DNA of 64,000 nt from Iodobacter fluviatilis (GTDB lineage: Bacteria; Pseudomonadota; Gammaproteobacteria; Burkholderiales; Chitinibacteraceae), in the NCBI RefSeq assembly GCF_900451195.1, contig NZ_UGHR01000001.1, forward strand, positions 1,612,001-1,676,000, given 5' to 3'. Shown here one piece after another: positions 36,432 through 45,423 of the stretch (position 1 is its first letter; each line of letters starts with the position of its first letter). The notes under the pieces were generated by a model. The model was not told the origin of the DNA. It saw only the letters and a list, made by a program, of their open reading frames with translations, and made no database searches. Made by a program: the position numbers and the translations under genes.

Positions 36432-37169
36432 TTAATCCATCCATTTGCTATGAATATCACGCACGGTTCCATCATCTACCATTTCTTTGAAAATAGCATT
36501 AACCTTGGCTTCATCTTTGTTTTTTTGGGATTTTTTAGAAAAATGAATTGTGATTTGTGCTGTGCCCAGTAAAAATGTATCGCCAAATTGCTGAGTAAGC
36601 CCTAATTTTTTGATTGTGTAATTAATTGTTGATAAAGAGCCTGCGATGGCTTGAGAATCGCGATTTGCGACTGTTTTTTTTACCCCCATCATATAATTTT
36701 GCACAAGGTCTTTTTTAAGAAGGGGGTCTGCATCAAATTCTGGCTCAATATCCATCCCTCTGGGGACACTCGTGGTTATTTTTTTCAAATCCTCGTAGCG
36801 AATGACGGCTACGCCTTTTTTTGCACGCACACCGATATGCTCAGGAAATAAAAAAGTACCTTTATTTGCATACTCCTCATTGTTTTTGTTCCAAATCATG
36901 ATTGAAAAGTCGGTGCTCCCCTTTTTTAAATGCTGAATCACTCTTATTGAAGGCGTGAGCGTTATTTGTGTGGTGTGACCACTTCTTTTGGTGAATTCTG
37001 TAAGTAAATCAACAAGAATGCCAGCATAAGGAGCGCCTGACAGATCTGGGTTTTGAAAGGCCCAAGGCGCTTCTTGAATTAAATCTACTTTGAATTCAGA
37101 GGCATTCGCCTGCTTACTTAATCCTATTATGCTTAATAAGAGCAGTGCTTTGAGAATAGGATGGATCAT
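36432..37169 (-). CDS. Periplasmic solute-binding protein (SBP_bac_3 family), copy 4
   Basis: This 245-aa exported protein has a signal peptide (MIHPILKALLLLSIIGL, cleaved near ANAS) followed by the family-3 solute-binding fold (EAPWAFQNPDLSGAPYAGIL, TLTPSIRVIQHLKKGSTD). It is more distant from the other three copies, lacking their GLSKTxARLxxFDYS core. It is a single-gene unit without a permease or ATPase next to it, so the ligand and partner are unknown. Confidence 0.78.
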   Translation of the reverse strand: MIHPILKALLLLSIIGLSKQANASEFKVDLIQEAPWAFQNPDLSGAPYAGILVDLLTEFTKRSGHTTQITLTPSIRVIQHLKKGSTDFSIMIWNKNNEEYANKGTFLFPEHIGVRAKKGVAVIRYEDLKKITTSVPRGMDIEPEFDADPLLKKDLVQNYMMGVKKTVANRDSQAIAGSLSTINYTIKKLGLTQQFGDTFLLGTAQITIHFSKKSQKNKDEAKVNAIFKEMVDDGTVRDIHSKWMD

Positions 37170-37387
37170 TTCTGCTTCCAGGATGCCGCTTAATGTGCAA
37201 TCAGACAGGCATTAGCTGATGTGATAAGCCCTTTATAGACTAGGCATTTATCTTCTCGCAAAGCTGATCTGCTCGTGTTGAGTCAGTTAACGCTGAAAAT
37301 GATCGCTGTTTCATCGTGTTGCTTGCGTTTTAAGAAAGGAAGCAACTTCCCTGGCTCCGCATTTTTTCAAAGGAGGGTATCTTTATT

Positions 37388-38287
37388 TCAAAGTACTCTT
37401 TTAGCAAATACGGATTCCCTTGCTGCCGCACTCACCGCTAACACGGCAGGATGGCTGAGCCGCCTTTCTACTGAAATCGCGTAGTAGTTCACGACTACAG
37501 ATTTAATATGGCCAATAAGTTCGGCACCCTGTTGTTTTTGAATTTCTTCTTCCATGATAGCGGGTGCAGGAAAGACGCCTGCACCTGCTCTGCCAAATGC
37601 TTTCATCAGTGCACTATCATCAAACTGGCCAACAATCCGTGGCCGGATATCCTGTTCCTGAAACCAGCGCTGCAATCCAGCCTGCATGGCGACTTTATCG
37701 CCCAGTAGCAAGAAAGGGGCATCGTTCAGCGATTGTGGAAAACCCTTGCGGTAGCGTGCAGCCAGCTCAGGCACGGCATAAAGAGCGATATCGCAGTATC
37801 CCAGTGAGTGGTTAAACGCTTTAACGCCAAGCTCCGAAGGTAGAGGCTGGTCGGCGATGACTAAATCTAATTTATGAATGGCAAGCTCAGCAAATAAGCG
37901 CTCCAGTTTGTCTTCATAACAAATCAGCCGCACTGGGTCCGCTAGAGCTATGGCAGGAGCTAGCAGCTGATAGGCGATGGATTTGGGTACAGCATCTGCT
38001 ACGCCTACCCGGAACGATTGCTCCGTACTGCCTCTTTTTAGTGTTTGCTCCAGCTCATTACCAATCTGAAAAATTTCCCGCGCATGCTCATTTGCCATCT
38101 CTCCGGCAGGGGTCAGTTCTAAGCGCCGGCCGGTGCGGCGAAATAAATCTGCACCTAAGGAGCGTTCTAACTCCGCCAGCTGGCCACTGATGGTTTGCGG
38201 GGTAAGGTGCAGTTGTTCTGCTGCCCGGGTAATGCTGCCCGCTTTGGCGACGTTCCAAAAGTAATAAAGCTGTTTGTAATTGAGCAT
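37388..38287 (-). CDS. LysR-family regulator, NhaR-like
   Basis: This 299-aa protein has an N-terminal LysR helix-turn-helix (YYFWNVAKAGSITRAAEQL) whose YxxLYYFW-type opening is the mark of NhaR, the sodium-responsive activator of nhaA in enterics. The effector domain follows. I chose the ATG at 38287 by comparison with NhaR; another in-frame ATG is at 38326. It is divergent from the HtpX-like gene, so a shared promoter region is likely. No nhaA gene is nearby, so its target may be different here. Confidence 0.85.
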   Translation of the reverse strand: MLNYKQLYYFWNVAKAGSITRAAEQLHLTPQTISGQLAELERSLGADLFRRTGRRLELTPAGEMANEHAREIFQIGNELEQTLKRGSTEQSFRVGVADAVPKSIAYQLLAPAIALADPVRLICYEDKLERLFAELAIHKLDLVIADQPLPSELGVKAFNHSLGYCDIALYAVPELAARYRKGFPQSLNDAPFLLLGDKVAMQAGLQRWFQEQDIRPRIVGQFDDSALMKAFGRAGAGVFPAPAIMEEEIQKQQGAELIGHIKSVVVNYYAISVERRLSHPAVLAVSAAARESVFAKRVL

Positions 38288-38705
38288 GCCGGGTTTTCCA
38301 TCAAGTTTTAACGATCTATTCATCAAGAATAATCTGTTTTTATTTGTGTAAAAGCAAGGCTAGAATAAACAAACAAATTGTCTATGCAGATTTATTGGCC
38401 AGCCGATTTCGTTTTCAATGACGTGTAAACAACCTTAAACCCAGAGCGCTTAAGCATAAGTAAGGGATGAGCCTGCTAAAAATGACCGTTCGCAGATCGG
38501 AACTCAGGGCTTCTTAAAGTGCAGGAGTTAAACGCGGTAAGCTTACAACTAAACCTGTGCAGCGATCATTTTTTACAGAATGCCTGTCTGCGCAATGGTT
38601 TGAGGGGAAGACTTGTTTCGTAGGGTCGGGTATCGGTCAGTGGTTGAAAGTCGCGTTGTGTTGCATCAGAAAAAGGTGCCGCGGCTTGTTTGCAGGACAA
38701 AAAAA
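38288..38705. promoter_or_regulatory. Shared upstream region of the LysR gene and htpX-like gene
   Basis: About 400 bases between divergent genes without a convincing coding frame of its own. It presumably holds both promoters; no clear LysR box or known riboswitch is visible to me. Confidence 0.45.
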
Positions 38706-39563
38706 ATGAAAAGGATGCGGTGGTTTTTCTTAAGTAATCTGGCACTGATACTGTTGCTTGTAGTTGCTTATCACTTTATCGGAGCAGATATCCATCAATC
38801 TGCTTTGGGGTTTTTTGAAGTTTTAGTTGCAGTGTTATTTATTTCACTGTTCAGCGCATATTTTGCTTTTTTGTTTTCTAGATATAAAGCGAAGCAATCT
38901 TTGGAAAGCAAAATGCTGAATACACCACGAAATGATGTAGAAGGCTGGTTGCTGGCTACGGTTGCAAAACAAGCAAGGCAGGCAGGAATTCCTCGCCCGC
39001 AAGTGGGGATTTATGATTCTGCAGATATGAATGCATATGCATCAGGTGTCAGCCACAGCATGATTTCAGTGTCGAAAGGCCTCTTGTTTTTTATGCCAAG
39101 GGCAGAGGCGGAGGCCGTGCTGGGGCATGAAATATGCCACCTGGCTAACATGGATATGCCAAAGCTGATTGCTTATCAAGGCGTGCTGAACGTGGGGGTT
39201 TTTTATTTATCTGTACTCAGCAGCGATGTTGTTTTTGCTCTGTTTCTGATTTCGTCGGGTGAAATACTAGGGCTGATGGCCATGCTGTTTGCGGTTTTAC
39301 TGTTTAGTGTTTTAACGGCGGCATTACTGATGCGGTTTTCACGTCAGCTTGAATTTTGTGCGGATGAAGGCGGGGCTGGCTTATCGCAAAGGCGGGCAAT
39401 GATCGCCGCATTAGAGCGTTTAAGTGGCGAGCGCTATGCGCCTTTGCCGGAAAAAATGGCTGTTTTTGGAATTAAAGGCAGCCTTGCCAGTGGGGTGAAG
39501 CGAATATTTATGTCGCACCCCAGTTTGGATGAACGAATTAGCTTACTAAGGCGCCACGTTTAA
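38706..39563 (+). CDS. htpX: HtpX-like M48 membrane metalloprotease
   Basis: This 285-aa inner-membrane zinc protease is similar to HtpX, which degrades misfolded membrane proteins. Two N-terminal helices (from MKRMRWFFLSNLALILLL), the HExxH zinc site in VLGHEICHLANMDM (His141, Glu142, His145), two further helices, and the third ligand region RQLEFCADEGGAGL are present. It is near the length of E. coli HtpX. The frame is open to 38613, but ATG 38706 has AGGAC upstream and fits the family start. terC begins 64 bases later. Confidence 0.84.
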   Translation: MKRMRWFFLSNLALILLLVVAYHFIGADIHQSALGFFEVLVAVLFISLFSAYFAFLFSRYKAKQSLESKMLNTPRNDVEGWLLATVAKQARQAGIPRPQVGIYDSADMNAYASGVSHSMISVSKGLLFFMPRAEAEAVLGHEICHLANMDMPKLIAYQGVLNVGVFYLSVLSSDVVFALFLISSGEILGLMAMLFAVLLFSVLTAALLMRFSRQLEFCADEGGAGLSQRRAMIAALERLSGERYAPLPEKMAVFGIKGSLASGVKRIFMSHPSLDERISLLRRHV

Positions 39564-39627
39564 GTTTTGGATTTGATGTAAGGATTTGTGGGCCTTTTTC
39601 TGTTTTTTTATCAATGGGAGTCTTAGC

Positions 39628-40587
39628 GTGAATGCAGCAGTTTCAATTGGCGAGCCGTGGATGTGGGGGGTGTTTATTGCCTTTGTACTGGCGATGCTGG
39701 CCCTCGACTTATTTGTGTTTGGTGGCAGCAAGGTCCACAAGGTCAGCGTTAAGGAGGCTGCAAGCTGGTCTTTGGTGTGGATTAGCTTAGCGCTGCTGTT
39801 TAATGCCGGTTTGTGGTGGTACTTAACGGGCACGGTAGGCGCAGAAATTGCTGATCGTAAGGCTCTGGAATTCTTTACCGGCTATTTGATCGAGAAATCG
39901 CTTTCTGTTGATAATGTTTTTGTCTTTTTGTTGATCTTTACGGCGTTTAATGTTCCGGCTGAATATCAACGCCGCGTGCTGGTCTATGGCGTATTAGGCG
40001 CGCTGGTGATGCGTGCGGTGATGATTCTGGCTGGCGCATGGGTCGTTCAGGAGTTTAGCTGGGTACTGTATTTGTTTGGCGCATTTTTAGTTGTTACGGG
40101 GGGTCGAATGCTGTTTGTGGCAGAAGAAGAGCCGGACATGACTCAAAACCCTGTACTTAGAATTGCACGAAAATACTTGCGTGTGACGGATGAGCATCAT
40201 GGTGAGAAATTTGTCGTTCAGAAAAACGGCATCCGTTATTTCACGCCCTTGTTCTTAGTGCTGGTTTTGGTTGAAATCTCAGACGTGGTTTTTGCTGTTG
40301 ATTCCATCCCCGCTATTTTTGCGATCACAACCGATCCATTTATTGTCTTTACCTCAAATATTTTTGCCATCCTTGGTCTGCGTGCTTTGTATTTCCTGTT
40401 GGCGGATATGGCAGATCGCTTTCACTTATTGCAATACGGCCTGGCGCTGGTGCTGACCTTTATTGGTACCAAGATGCTGATCATGCCTTGGTTTCATATG
40501 CCGATCGCTATCTCTTTAACCGTAGTGACGGTACTGATAGCGGGTAGTGTGGTCGCCAGTCTTTATGTATCGCGTAAGCCTGATTGA
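39628..40587 (+). CDS. TerC-family membrane protein
   Basis: This is a 319-aa integral membrane protein with about eight to nine helices, of the TerC/Alx family linked to manganese export and to loading of secreted metalloenzymes. Signature segments are EFFTGYLIEKSLSVDNVFVF and LVEISDVVFAVDSIPAIFAI, whose acidic residues are expected to bind metal. I chose GTG 39628, with GGGAG at proper distance; an upstream frame from 39586 is open. I looked for the manganese (yybP-ykoY) riboswitch that often precedes such genes and did not find it. Confidence 0.87.
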   Translation: MNAAVSIGEPWMWGVFIAFVLAMLALDLFVFGGSKVHKVSVKEAASWSLVWISLALLFNAGLWWYLTGTVGAEIADRKALEFFTGYLIEKSLSVDNVFVFLLIFTAFNVPAEYQRRVLVYGVLGALVMRAVMILAGAWVVQEFSWVLYLFGAFLVVTGGRMLFVAEEEPDMTQNPVLRIARKYLRVTDEHHGEKFVVQKNGIRYFTPLFLVLVLVEISDVVFAVDSIPAIFAITTDPFIVFTSNIFAILGLRALYFLLADMADRFHLLQYGLALVLTFIGTKMLIMPWFHMPIAISLTVVTVLIAGSVVASLYVSRKPD

Positions 40588-40596
40588 GTTGTATCG

Positions 40597-41538
40597 ATGA
40601 TGGATGTGGTTGTTTTATTCTTTTTGTTTGGCTTGGCGGCGGGCTTGCTGCGTTCGGAATTGAAGCTGCCCGTCGCCCTGTATGAGTCCCTTTCTGTTTT
40701 TCTTCTTGTGGCCATCGGTTTGAAAGGTGGGCAAGGTCTTGCTTCTCAACCCCTTGCACCTTTACTGCCACAGCTTTTGGCTGTGGTGGTGCTGGGGGTT
40801 TTGCTCACCTTTATTGCTTTTTTTATCCTGAAGTTTATTGGTCGTTTTTCACGTGCCGATGCGTCTTCAATGGCTGCACACTATGGTTCGGTCAGCGTTG
40901 CGACGTTTGCCGTGGGTGTGAACTGGCTGATGACGCGGGATATTCCGTATGAATCACAGATGACTATTTTTTTGGCGGTCATGGAAATTCCTGCCATTTT
41001 AGTGGGCATCGTGCTGGCACGTGGTATAGGCAGGCAAACACGCTGGGGCGAGCTGGCGCATGAAGCATTGCTGGGTAAAGGCGTGACTTTATTACTGGGC
41101 GGGATGCTGATTGGCTGGGCTGCAGGCCCAGAAGGCCTTGCGCCGGTTAAGCCATTGTTTTTTGATTTGTTTAAGGGTGTGCTGGCGCTGTTCTTGTTGG
41201 AAATGGGGCTGATTGTGAGTCATCAGGTGGATGAGCTTAAAAAGCGGGGCCTGTTCATCCTAGTATTTGCAATACTGATGCCGCTTATTGGGGCCGTACT
41301 GGGGGCAGGTGCCGGTATTTTGCTGGGCTTATCTGCAGGTGGCGTCACCTTACTGGCCACCTTGGCTGCAAGTGCTTCGTATATTGCCGTGCCCGCTACG
41401 ATGCGCCTTGCTATTCCTGAGGCCAGCCCGGTTGTTTCTTTGGCCGCTGTACTGGGCGTCACTTTTCCTTTCAATATTGTGATTGGGATTCCTCTTTATC
41501 ATCAGCTTGCGCTTTATCTGATGGGAGCTACAGCATGA
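40597..41538 (+). CDS. SbtA-type sodium-dependent bicarbonate transporter
   Basis: This 313-aa membrane protein with about ten helices belongs to the SbtA (DUF897) family, which in cyanobacteria imports bicarbonate with sodium. Family segments include SVFLLVAIGLKGGQGLA near the start, AHYGSVSVATFAVG in the middle, and LATLAASASYIAVPATMRLA towards the end. The gene overlaps an SbtB-like PII gene by four bases, the pairing known from cyanobacteria, so a bicarbonate-uptake function is likely though untested outside them. It follows terC by nine bases. Confidence 0.85.
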   Translation: MMDVVVLFFLFGLAAGLLRSELKLPVALYESLSVFLLVAIGLKGGQGLASQPLAPLLPQLLAVVVLGVLLTFIAFFILKFIGRFSRADASSMAAHYGSVSVATFAVGVNWLMTRDIPYESQMTIFLAVMEIPAILVGIVLARGIGRQTRWGELAHEALLGKGVTLLLGGMLIGWAAGPEGLAPVKPLFFDLFKGVLALFLLEMGLIVSHQVDELKKRGLFILVFAILMPLIGAVLGAGAGILLGLSAGGVTLLATLAASASYIAVPATMRLAIPEASPVVSLAAVLGVTFPFNIVIGIPLYHQLALYLMGATA

Positions 41539-41846
41539 GTTTGCATACACAGACACGCACGCTGTTAACGGTGATTACAGAGGCAGCGATAGAGCAGGTG
41601 CTGGTGCGTGATTTAGACCGGCTAGGCGTGCATGGTTACACGATTTCTGATGCGCGTGGCCGGGGTAGTCATGGCGTCAGGGAAGGGGCATGGACAAAAT
41701 CTGCCAATATCCGTATTGAAATGATTTCACCACGGGCCATTGCAGAATCCACATTATTGCACCTGCAAACGCACTACTTTGCTAATTACGCCATGGTGGC
41801 CTTTTTGCAGGATGTTGAAGTTTTACGATCGGATAAATTTGAATGA
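41535..41846 (+). CDS. SbtB-like PII-family regulator
   Basis: This 103-aa ferredoxin-fold protein is of the PII superfamily and would trimerise and bind adenine nucleotides; SbtB proteins sense cAMP/AMP/ADP/ATP and gate SbtA. Visible elements are LTVITEAAIEQVLVRDLDRL, then GYTISDARGRGSHGVREG, the position of the T-loop, and IRIEMISPRAIAESTLLHL. The CGPxGC redox loop found at the C terminus of many cyanobacterial SbtB proteins is absent. ATGA overlap with the transporter implies joint expression. Confidence 0.82.
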   Translation: MSLHTQTRTLLTVITEAAIEQVLVRDLDRLGVHGYTISDARGRGSHGVREGAWTKSANIRIEMISPRAIAESTLLHLQTHYFANYAMVAFLQDVEVLRSDKFE

Positions 41847-42919
41847 TGCAGGAGCTCACCACTAACCCCTTGGCAAAGCGTGTGCTGCTTGTGATGTTCC
41901 TCGGGGTACTGGGGCTGGCGGTGTCTGTTGTATTAACGCCTTTTATTATCCCCATGTTGTGGGCGGGTATTTTAGGCTTTTCCACATGGCCTTTGTATCT
42001 TTGGCTGTTAATGAAAACTGGAAAAAGGCCGACAGCATCCGCTTTGCTGCTGACGTTGCTGATGTCCGCCCTAGTGGTGTTTCCTGTGCTCTGGCTGTTG
42101 TTTTTACTCAGGGCAGAAAGTAGCCCCTTGCTTGATTTACTTACCGCAGAGCTTGGATCGGGGCGGATCAGGCCGCCTGCATTTATAAGCAAGTTGCCCA
42201 TTTTTGGGGCTGAGCTGAGTGCGTCGCTCGGCGCTTTATTGGCAGAGCCGGCACAAATCAGTTTTGAACTCAAAAATCATTTACGTCAGCTGGATGCCTA
42301 TGCGTTTGCCCTATTGGGCGGCATCGGAAAAAACATTATCAAAATGGTTTTTGCCTTATTTACACTGTTTTTTGTGTATTTACATGGCGATAGTGTGGCG
42401 CGGCAAATTCGTACGATCTGTATTTCTTTATTGGGCGAGCGGGCTGGCGGTTATTTAAAAACAGTTGCCTTAACCACACGTGCGGTGGTGTACGGCATTG
42501 TGCTGACGGCGCTGATTCAGGGGGCTGTGGCAGGTTTAGGCTATTGGGCGGCGGGCTTGTCTGCCCCGGTTACCCTAGCGGCCGTGACTGTATTATTGGC
42601 CATGGTGCCTTTTGGCACGCCGCTGGTGTGGGGGGCTGCAGGCTTGTGGTTGCTCTTTTCCGGGCAAACTGCCGCGGGAATAGGGCTGCTGCTTTGGGGT
42701 GTCCTGGTTGTTTCTTGGGTGGATAATATTGTCCGGCCTTTGGTTTTGTCTGAAGTTGTGAATATCCCGTTTATTCTGGCGCTGTTTGGTGTATTGGGCG
42801 GCTTGGCTGCTTTTGGTCTGGTTGGTTTGTTTTTAGGCCCTGTGATTCTGGCGGTTGCACTGGCGGTGTGGCGGGAGTGGCTGGATGAGGAAAATGCTTT
42901 GCCCAATCCGCATCCTTAA
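41843..42919 (+). CDS. AI-2E family transporter
   Basis: This is a 358-aa membrane protein of the AI-2E/YdiK/PerM family, with about seven to eight helices arranged as pairs around a central soluble stretch. The family signature is in the second half (ALIQGAVAGLGYWAAGLSAP, then VPFGTPLVWGAAGLWLL and GLFLGPVILAVALAVWREW). Members are linked to sodium/proton exchange or to autoinducer-2 export; the real substrate here is not known. ATGA overlap with the PII gene suggests it belongs to the bicarbonate module. Confidence 0.8.
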   Translation: MMQELTTNPLAKRVLLVMFLGVLGLAVSVVLTPFIIPMLWAGILGFSTWPLYLWLLMKTGKRPTASALLLTLLMSALVVFPVLWLLFLLRAESSPLLDLLTAELGSGRIRPPAFISKLPIFGAELSASLGALLAEPAQISFELKNHLRQLDAYAFALLGGIGKNIIKMVFALFTLFFVYLHGDSVARQIRTICISLLGERAGGYLKTVALTTRAVVYGIVLTALIQGAVAGLGYWAAGLSAPVTLAAVTVLLAMVPFGTPLVWGAAGLWLLFSGQTAAGIGLLLWGVLVVSWVDNIVRPLVLSEVVNIPFILALFGVLGGLAAFGLVGLFLGPVILAVALAVWREWLDEENALPNPHP

Positions 42920-43004
42920 TCTGTCTTCATCGGCATTGAAGGGGCTACTGTATACTTCTGACTAAGGCGTTCAGCCATTTTTGACCTCGAATACAGTAGA
43001 CCTT

Positions 43005-44948
43005 ATGACCGACTCTCTCAGTGATGCTCCAGAAACTTCCTTAATTCATGATTACCTGCACACGTATCACGCCACTCTGGTGACCACCGATGGTTGCTAT
43101 GCGGTTTCTGTGCAGGGCGAAATCATCGTTAATGGTCTGCATATTCCCTATCACTTGGTACCGGACGAAGGCTTCCTTGGAAAAAGCAGTAAATGGCGCA
43201 AGCTCGACAGCGCTGCGCGTTTTGCCATGCTTAAAGCCCGCTGGAATGATGAGGCCCGCGCCAAATTAGAAGCGCAGCTTAGGCTTTGTGCTGAGCAAGT
43301 ACTGGTGATTGCCAAGGATTTTGATCTCGACCCCACGGCTACGCTGGCGGCGTTTCAGGCGAAATATGAGCTGGCAAGGTTTCGCTGCCAGCTGGCTCTG
43401 GATCGGATCGACGCGCTTAAAGGCGGCAAGGCGGCCACGCGTCAGGCAGATAAAACCCATAACGCGGTTAATTTATCGCTTTATCCAGAATCGTTTACCG
43501 TGGCGCAAGCCATGCCACGGCACTTTATTGCCATTCTTGGGCCGACCAATTCGGGCAAAACACACGCGGCCATGCAGCATCTGATGAAAGCCAAATCCGG
43601 CGTGTATTTGGCGCCGCTGCGTTTGCTGGCTTTAGAAAATTACCGCCGTTTAACAGATGCTGGTGTAGCGGTCAGCCTGATTACCGGCGAGCAAAGAAAG
43701 CTGCACCCCGAAGCCACTCATGTGGCCAGCACGGTAGAAATGCTCAACCCCAATCGGGTGGTTGAAGTGGCGGTGATCGATGAAATTCAACTTTTAGAAG
43801 ATCAGGACCGTGGTGCCGCCTGGACGGCCGCGGTCTGTGGCGTGCCAGCCAGTACCGTGTATTTGCTCGGTGCGCTGGAAGCGCAGCCTGCGATTGAATC
43901 CCTGGTTAAGCGGGTGGGCGGCACCTTAGAAGTACGCAAATTACAGCGTATGTCGCCGCTGGAAATGGAGAAAAAACCGCTCGGCTCTTTATCTAATCTG
44001 CAGGCAGGTGATGTGCTGATTGCGTTCTCCCGCCGTGAAGTCCTGAACTGGCGCGATCAGGCGATTGAGCAGGGCTTTAAGGTGTCGGCAATTTACGGCA
44101 ATTTATCCCCTGAAGTGCGTCAGGCGCAGGCCGAGCGATTTATCGATGGCGAGACTAAAATCGTCGTGGGTACAGATGCCATTGGAATGGGGCTGAATAC
44201 CCCTGCCAGACGGATCATTTTTACCACCGCCAATAAATGGGATGGCTACAGTGATGGCACAATTGCCGCCTCGTTGGCTAAACAGATAGCCGGGCGGGCC
44301 GGGCGTTTTGGCGAGCACGAAACAGGCTTTGTGGCTGGGCTGGACGCGAAAACACACCAGATGATTGCCGCTTTACTGAAGGAAGCGCCCGAGCCACTGC
44401 CCGGTACCGGTTTCTTTGTGTCGCCCAATCTGGATTATCTGCAGCAGATTTCTGCCGCAACGGGTGAAACCAAATTACAACCTCTGCTTGAGCTGTTTGC
44501 CAAGCATATTAATGTGCATGATGAATTCTTCTTACCTGCCAATTTAAGCGAGCAAATCGAAAAAGCCCGCTGGTTGGATACGCTGGTTTTATCTTTGAAT
44601 GACCGTTTTGTGTTCAGCCTTTGCCCAATCTCCACCAAGTTTGCCATGCTGGAATCTGCATTTAAAGACTGGACACAAGCACGCGCCAAACGTCGTGCTG
44701 CACCACTCTTACGTATGGATGGCATGGGTGGCCGTAATGAATTGCAATATCTGGAAGATACATGCAAGTTGTATTCGGCCTATGCTTGGCTGGGTTTCAG
44801 AATGCCGGATACTTTCCCTAGTGGCGAAATGGCTGAGTCTTTAATGCAATCCACCTCAGAGCAAATTGATAAGCTTTTGCAAAAGCAAAACACCAGCCGC
44901 AAACCGGCTAAGGTGGGCAAAGCCCGGCGTGGTGCCTGGGCCAAATAA
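43005..44948 (+). CDS. SUV3-like ATP-dependent RNA helicase
   Basis: This 647-aa superfamily 2 helicase resembles the SUV3 group. Motif I (Walker A) is GPTNSGKTHAAM, motif II (Walker B) is AVIDEIQLLED with DEIQ rather than DEAD, as in SUV3 proteins; motif VI is QIAGRAGRFG. The first 160 residues form a separate N-terminal domain with SPVC-type similarity not recognised. The C-terminal part is SUV3-like. The mitochondrial relative acts in RNA turnover; the bacterial role is not settled. Start ATG 43005 is preferred to the upstream TTG 42981. Confidence 0.85.
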   Translation: MTDSLSDAPETSLIHDYLHTYHATLVTTDGCYAVSVQGEIIVNGLHIPYHLVPDEGFLGKSSKWRKLDSAARFAMLKARWNDEARAKLEAQLRLCAEQVLVIAKDFDLDPTATLAAFQAKYELARFRCQLALDRIDALKGGKAATRQADKTHNAVNLSLYPESFTVAQAMPRHFIAILGPTNSGKTHAAMQHLMKAKSGVYLAPLRLLALENYRRLTDAGVAVSLITGEQRKLHPEATHVASTVEMLNPNRVVEVAVIDEIQLLEDQDRGAAWTAAVCGVPASTVYLLGALEAQPAIESLVKRVGGTLEVRKLQRMSPLEMEKKPLGSLSNLQAGDVLIAFSRREVLNWRDQAIEQGFKVSAIYGNLSPEVRQAQAERFIDGETKIVVGTDAIGMGLNTPARRIIFTTANKWDGYSDGTIAASLAKQIAGRAGRFGEHETGFVAGLDAKTHQMIAALLKEAPEPLPGTGFFVSPNLDYLQQISAATGETKLQPLLELFAKHINVHDEFFLPANLSEQIEKARWLDTLVLSLNDRFVFSLCPISTKFAMLESAFKDWTQARAKRRAAPLLRMDGMGGRNELQYLEDTCKLYSAYAWLGFRMPDTFPSGEMAESLMQSTSEQIDKLLQKQNTSRKPAKVGKARRGAWAK

Positions 44949-45423
44949 AGCCTGCAGCACACAAAGCAGGGGGCAATGCCTCCTGCTGCTTCACTAGTAT
45001 TCGCCAGAAAGTCCTCTGGCGGCTTTGTATATAACTTCTGCTGGTGGCTTGATTACCGGCGGTGAAGTATTTCTATTTCCCATTGTTGTCTCCGGGTTTG
45101 CTTTGGCTTTCACCGCGCCGGAATTCCTGCACGCCCTTGTCGCAATTTCTGTCATAAATCAGCGCCATGGCTGCTCGTAAAACATCAGATTACTTCATGC
45201 TGCAGGTATTTAAGTGGCTTTGGGGGGAGGTGCTAGTTATTGAAAGATTGTTGTTAGTTTTTGTTTGAATATAAGCCGTTTTATTTTTAGATTAATATCA
45301 TTTCAGTGTTTTTGTATGTAAGAACAAAGACAGATAAATATATGGCTTTTTGCTATTATATTCATATAATCTGTCGCAGGAATGGAGTTCTGGCATGTTT
45401 TTTATAAAAATCAGACAATAAAA
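44949..45423. other. Gene-free stretch with two hairpins
   Basis: AGCAGGGGGC (44965-44974) pairs with GCCTCCTGCT (44978-44987) with one mismatch, and CGCCAGA (45002-45008) pairs with TCTGGCG (45015-45021). Both lie just after the helicase and probably end or protect its mRNA. From about 45230 the sequence is AT-rich and probably holds the promoter of the cyclase gene. No gene is evident. Confidence 0.5.

Noticed and set aside
39564..39627. Possible manganese (yybP-ykoY) riboswitch before terC
   Set aside because: The gap is only 64 bases and I see none of the conserved elements of that riboswitch.
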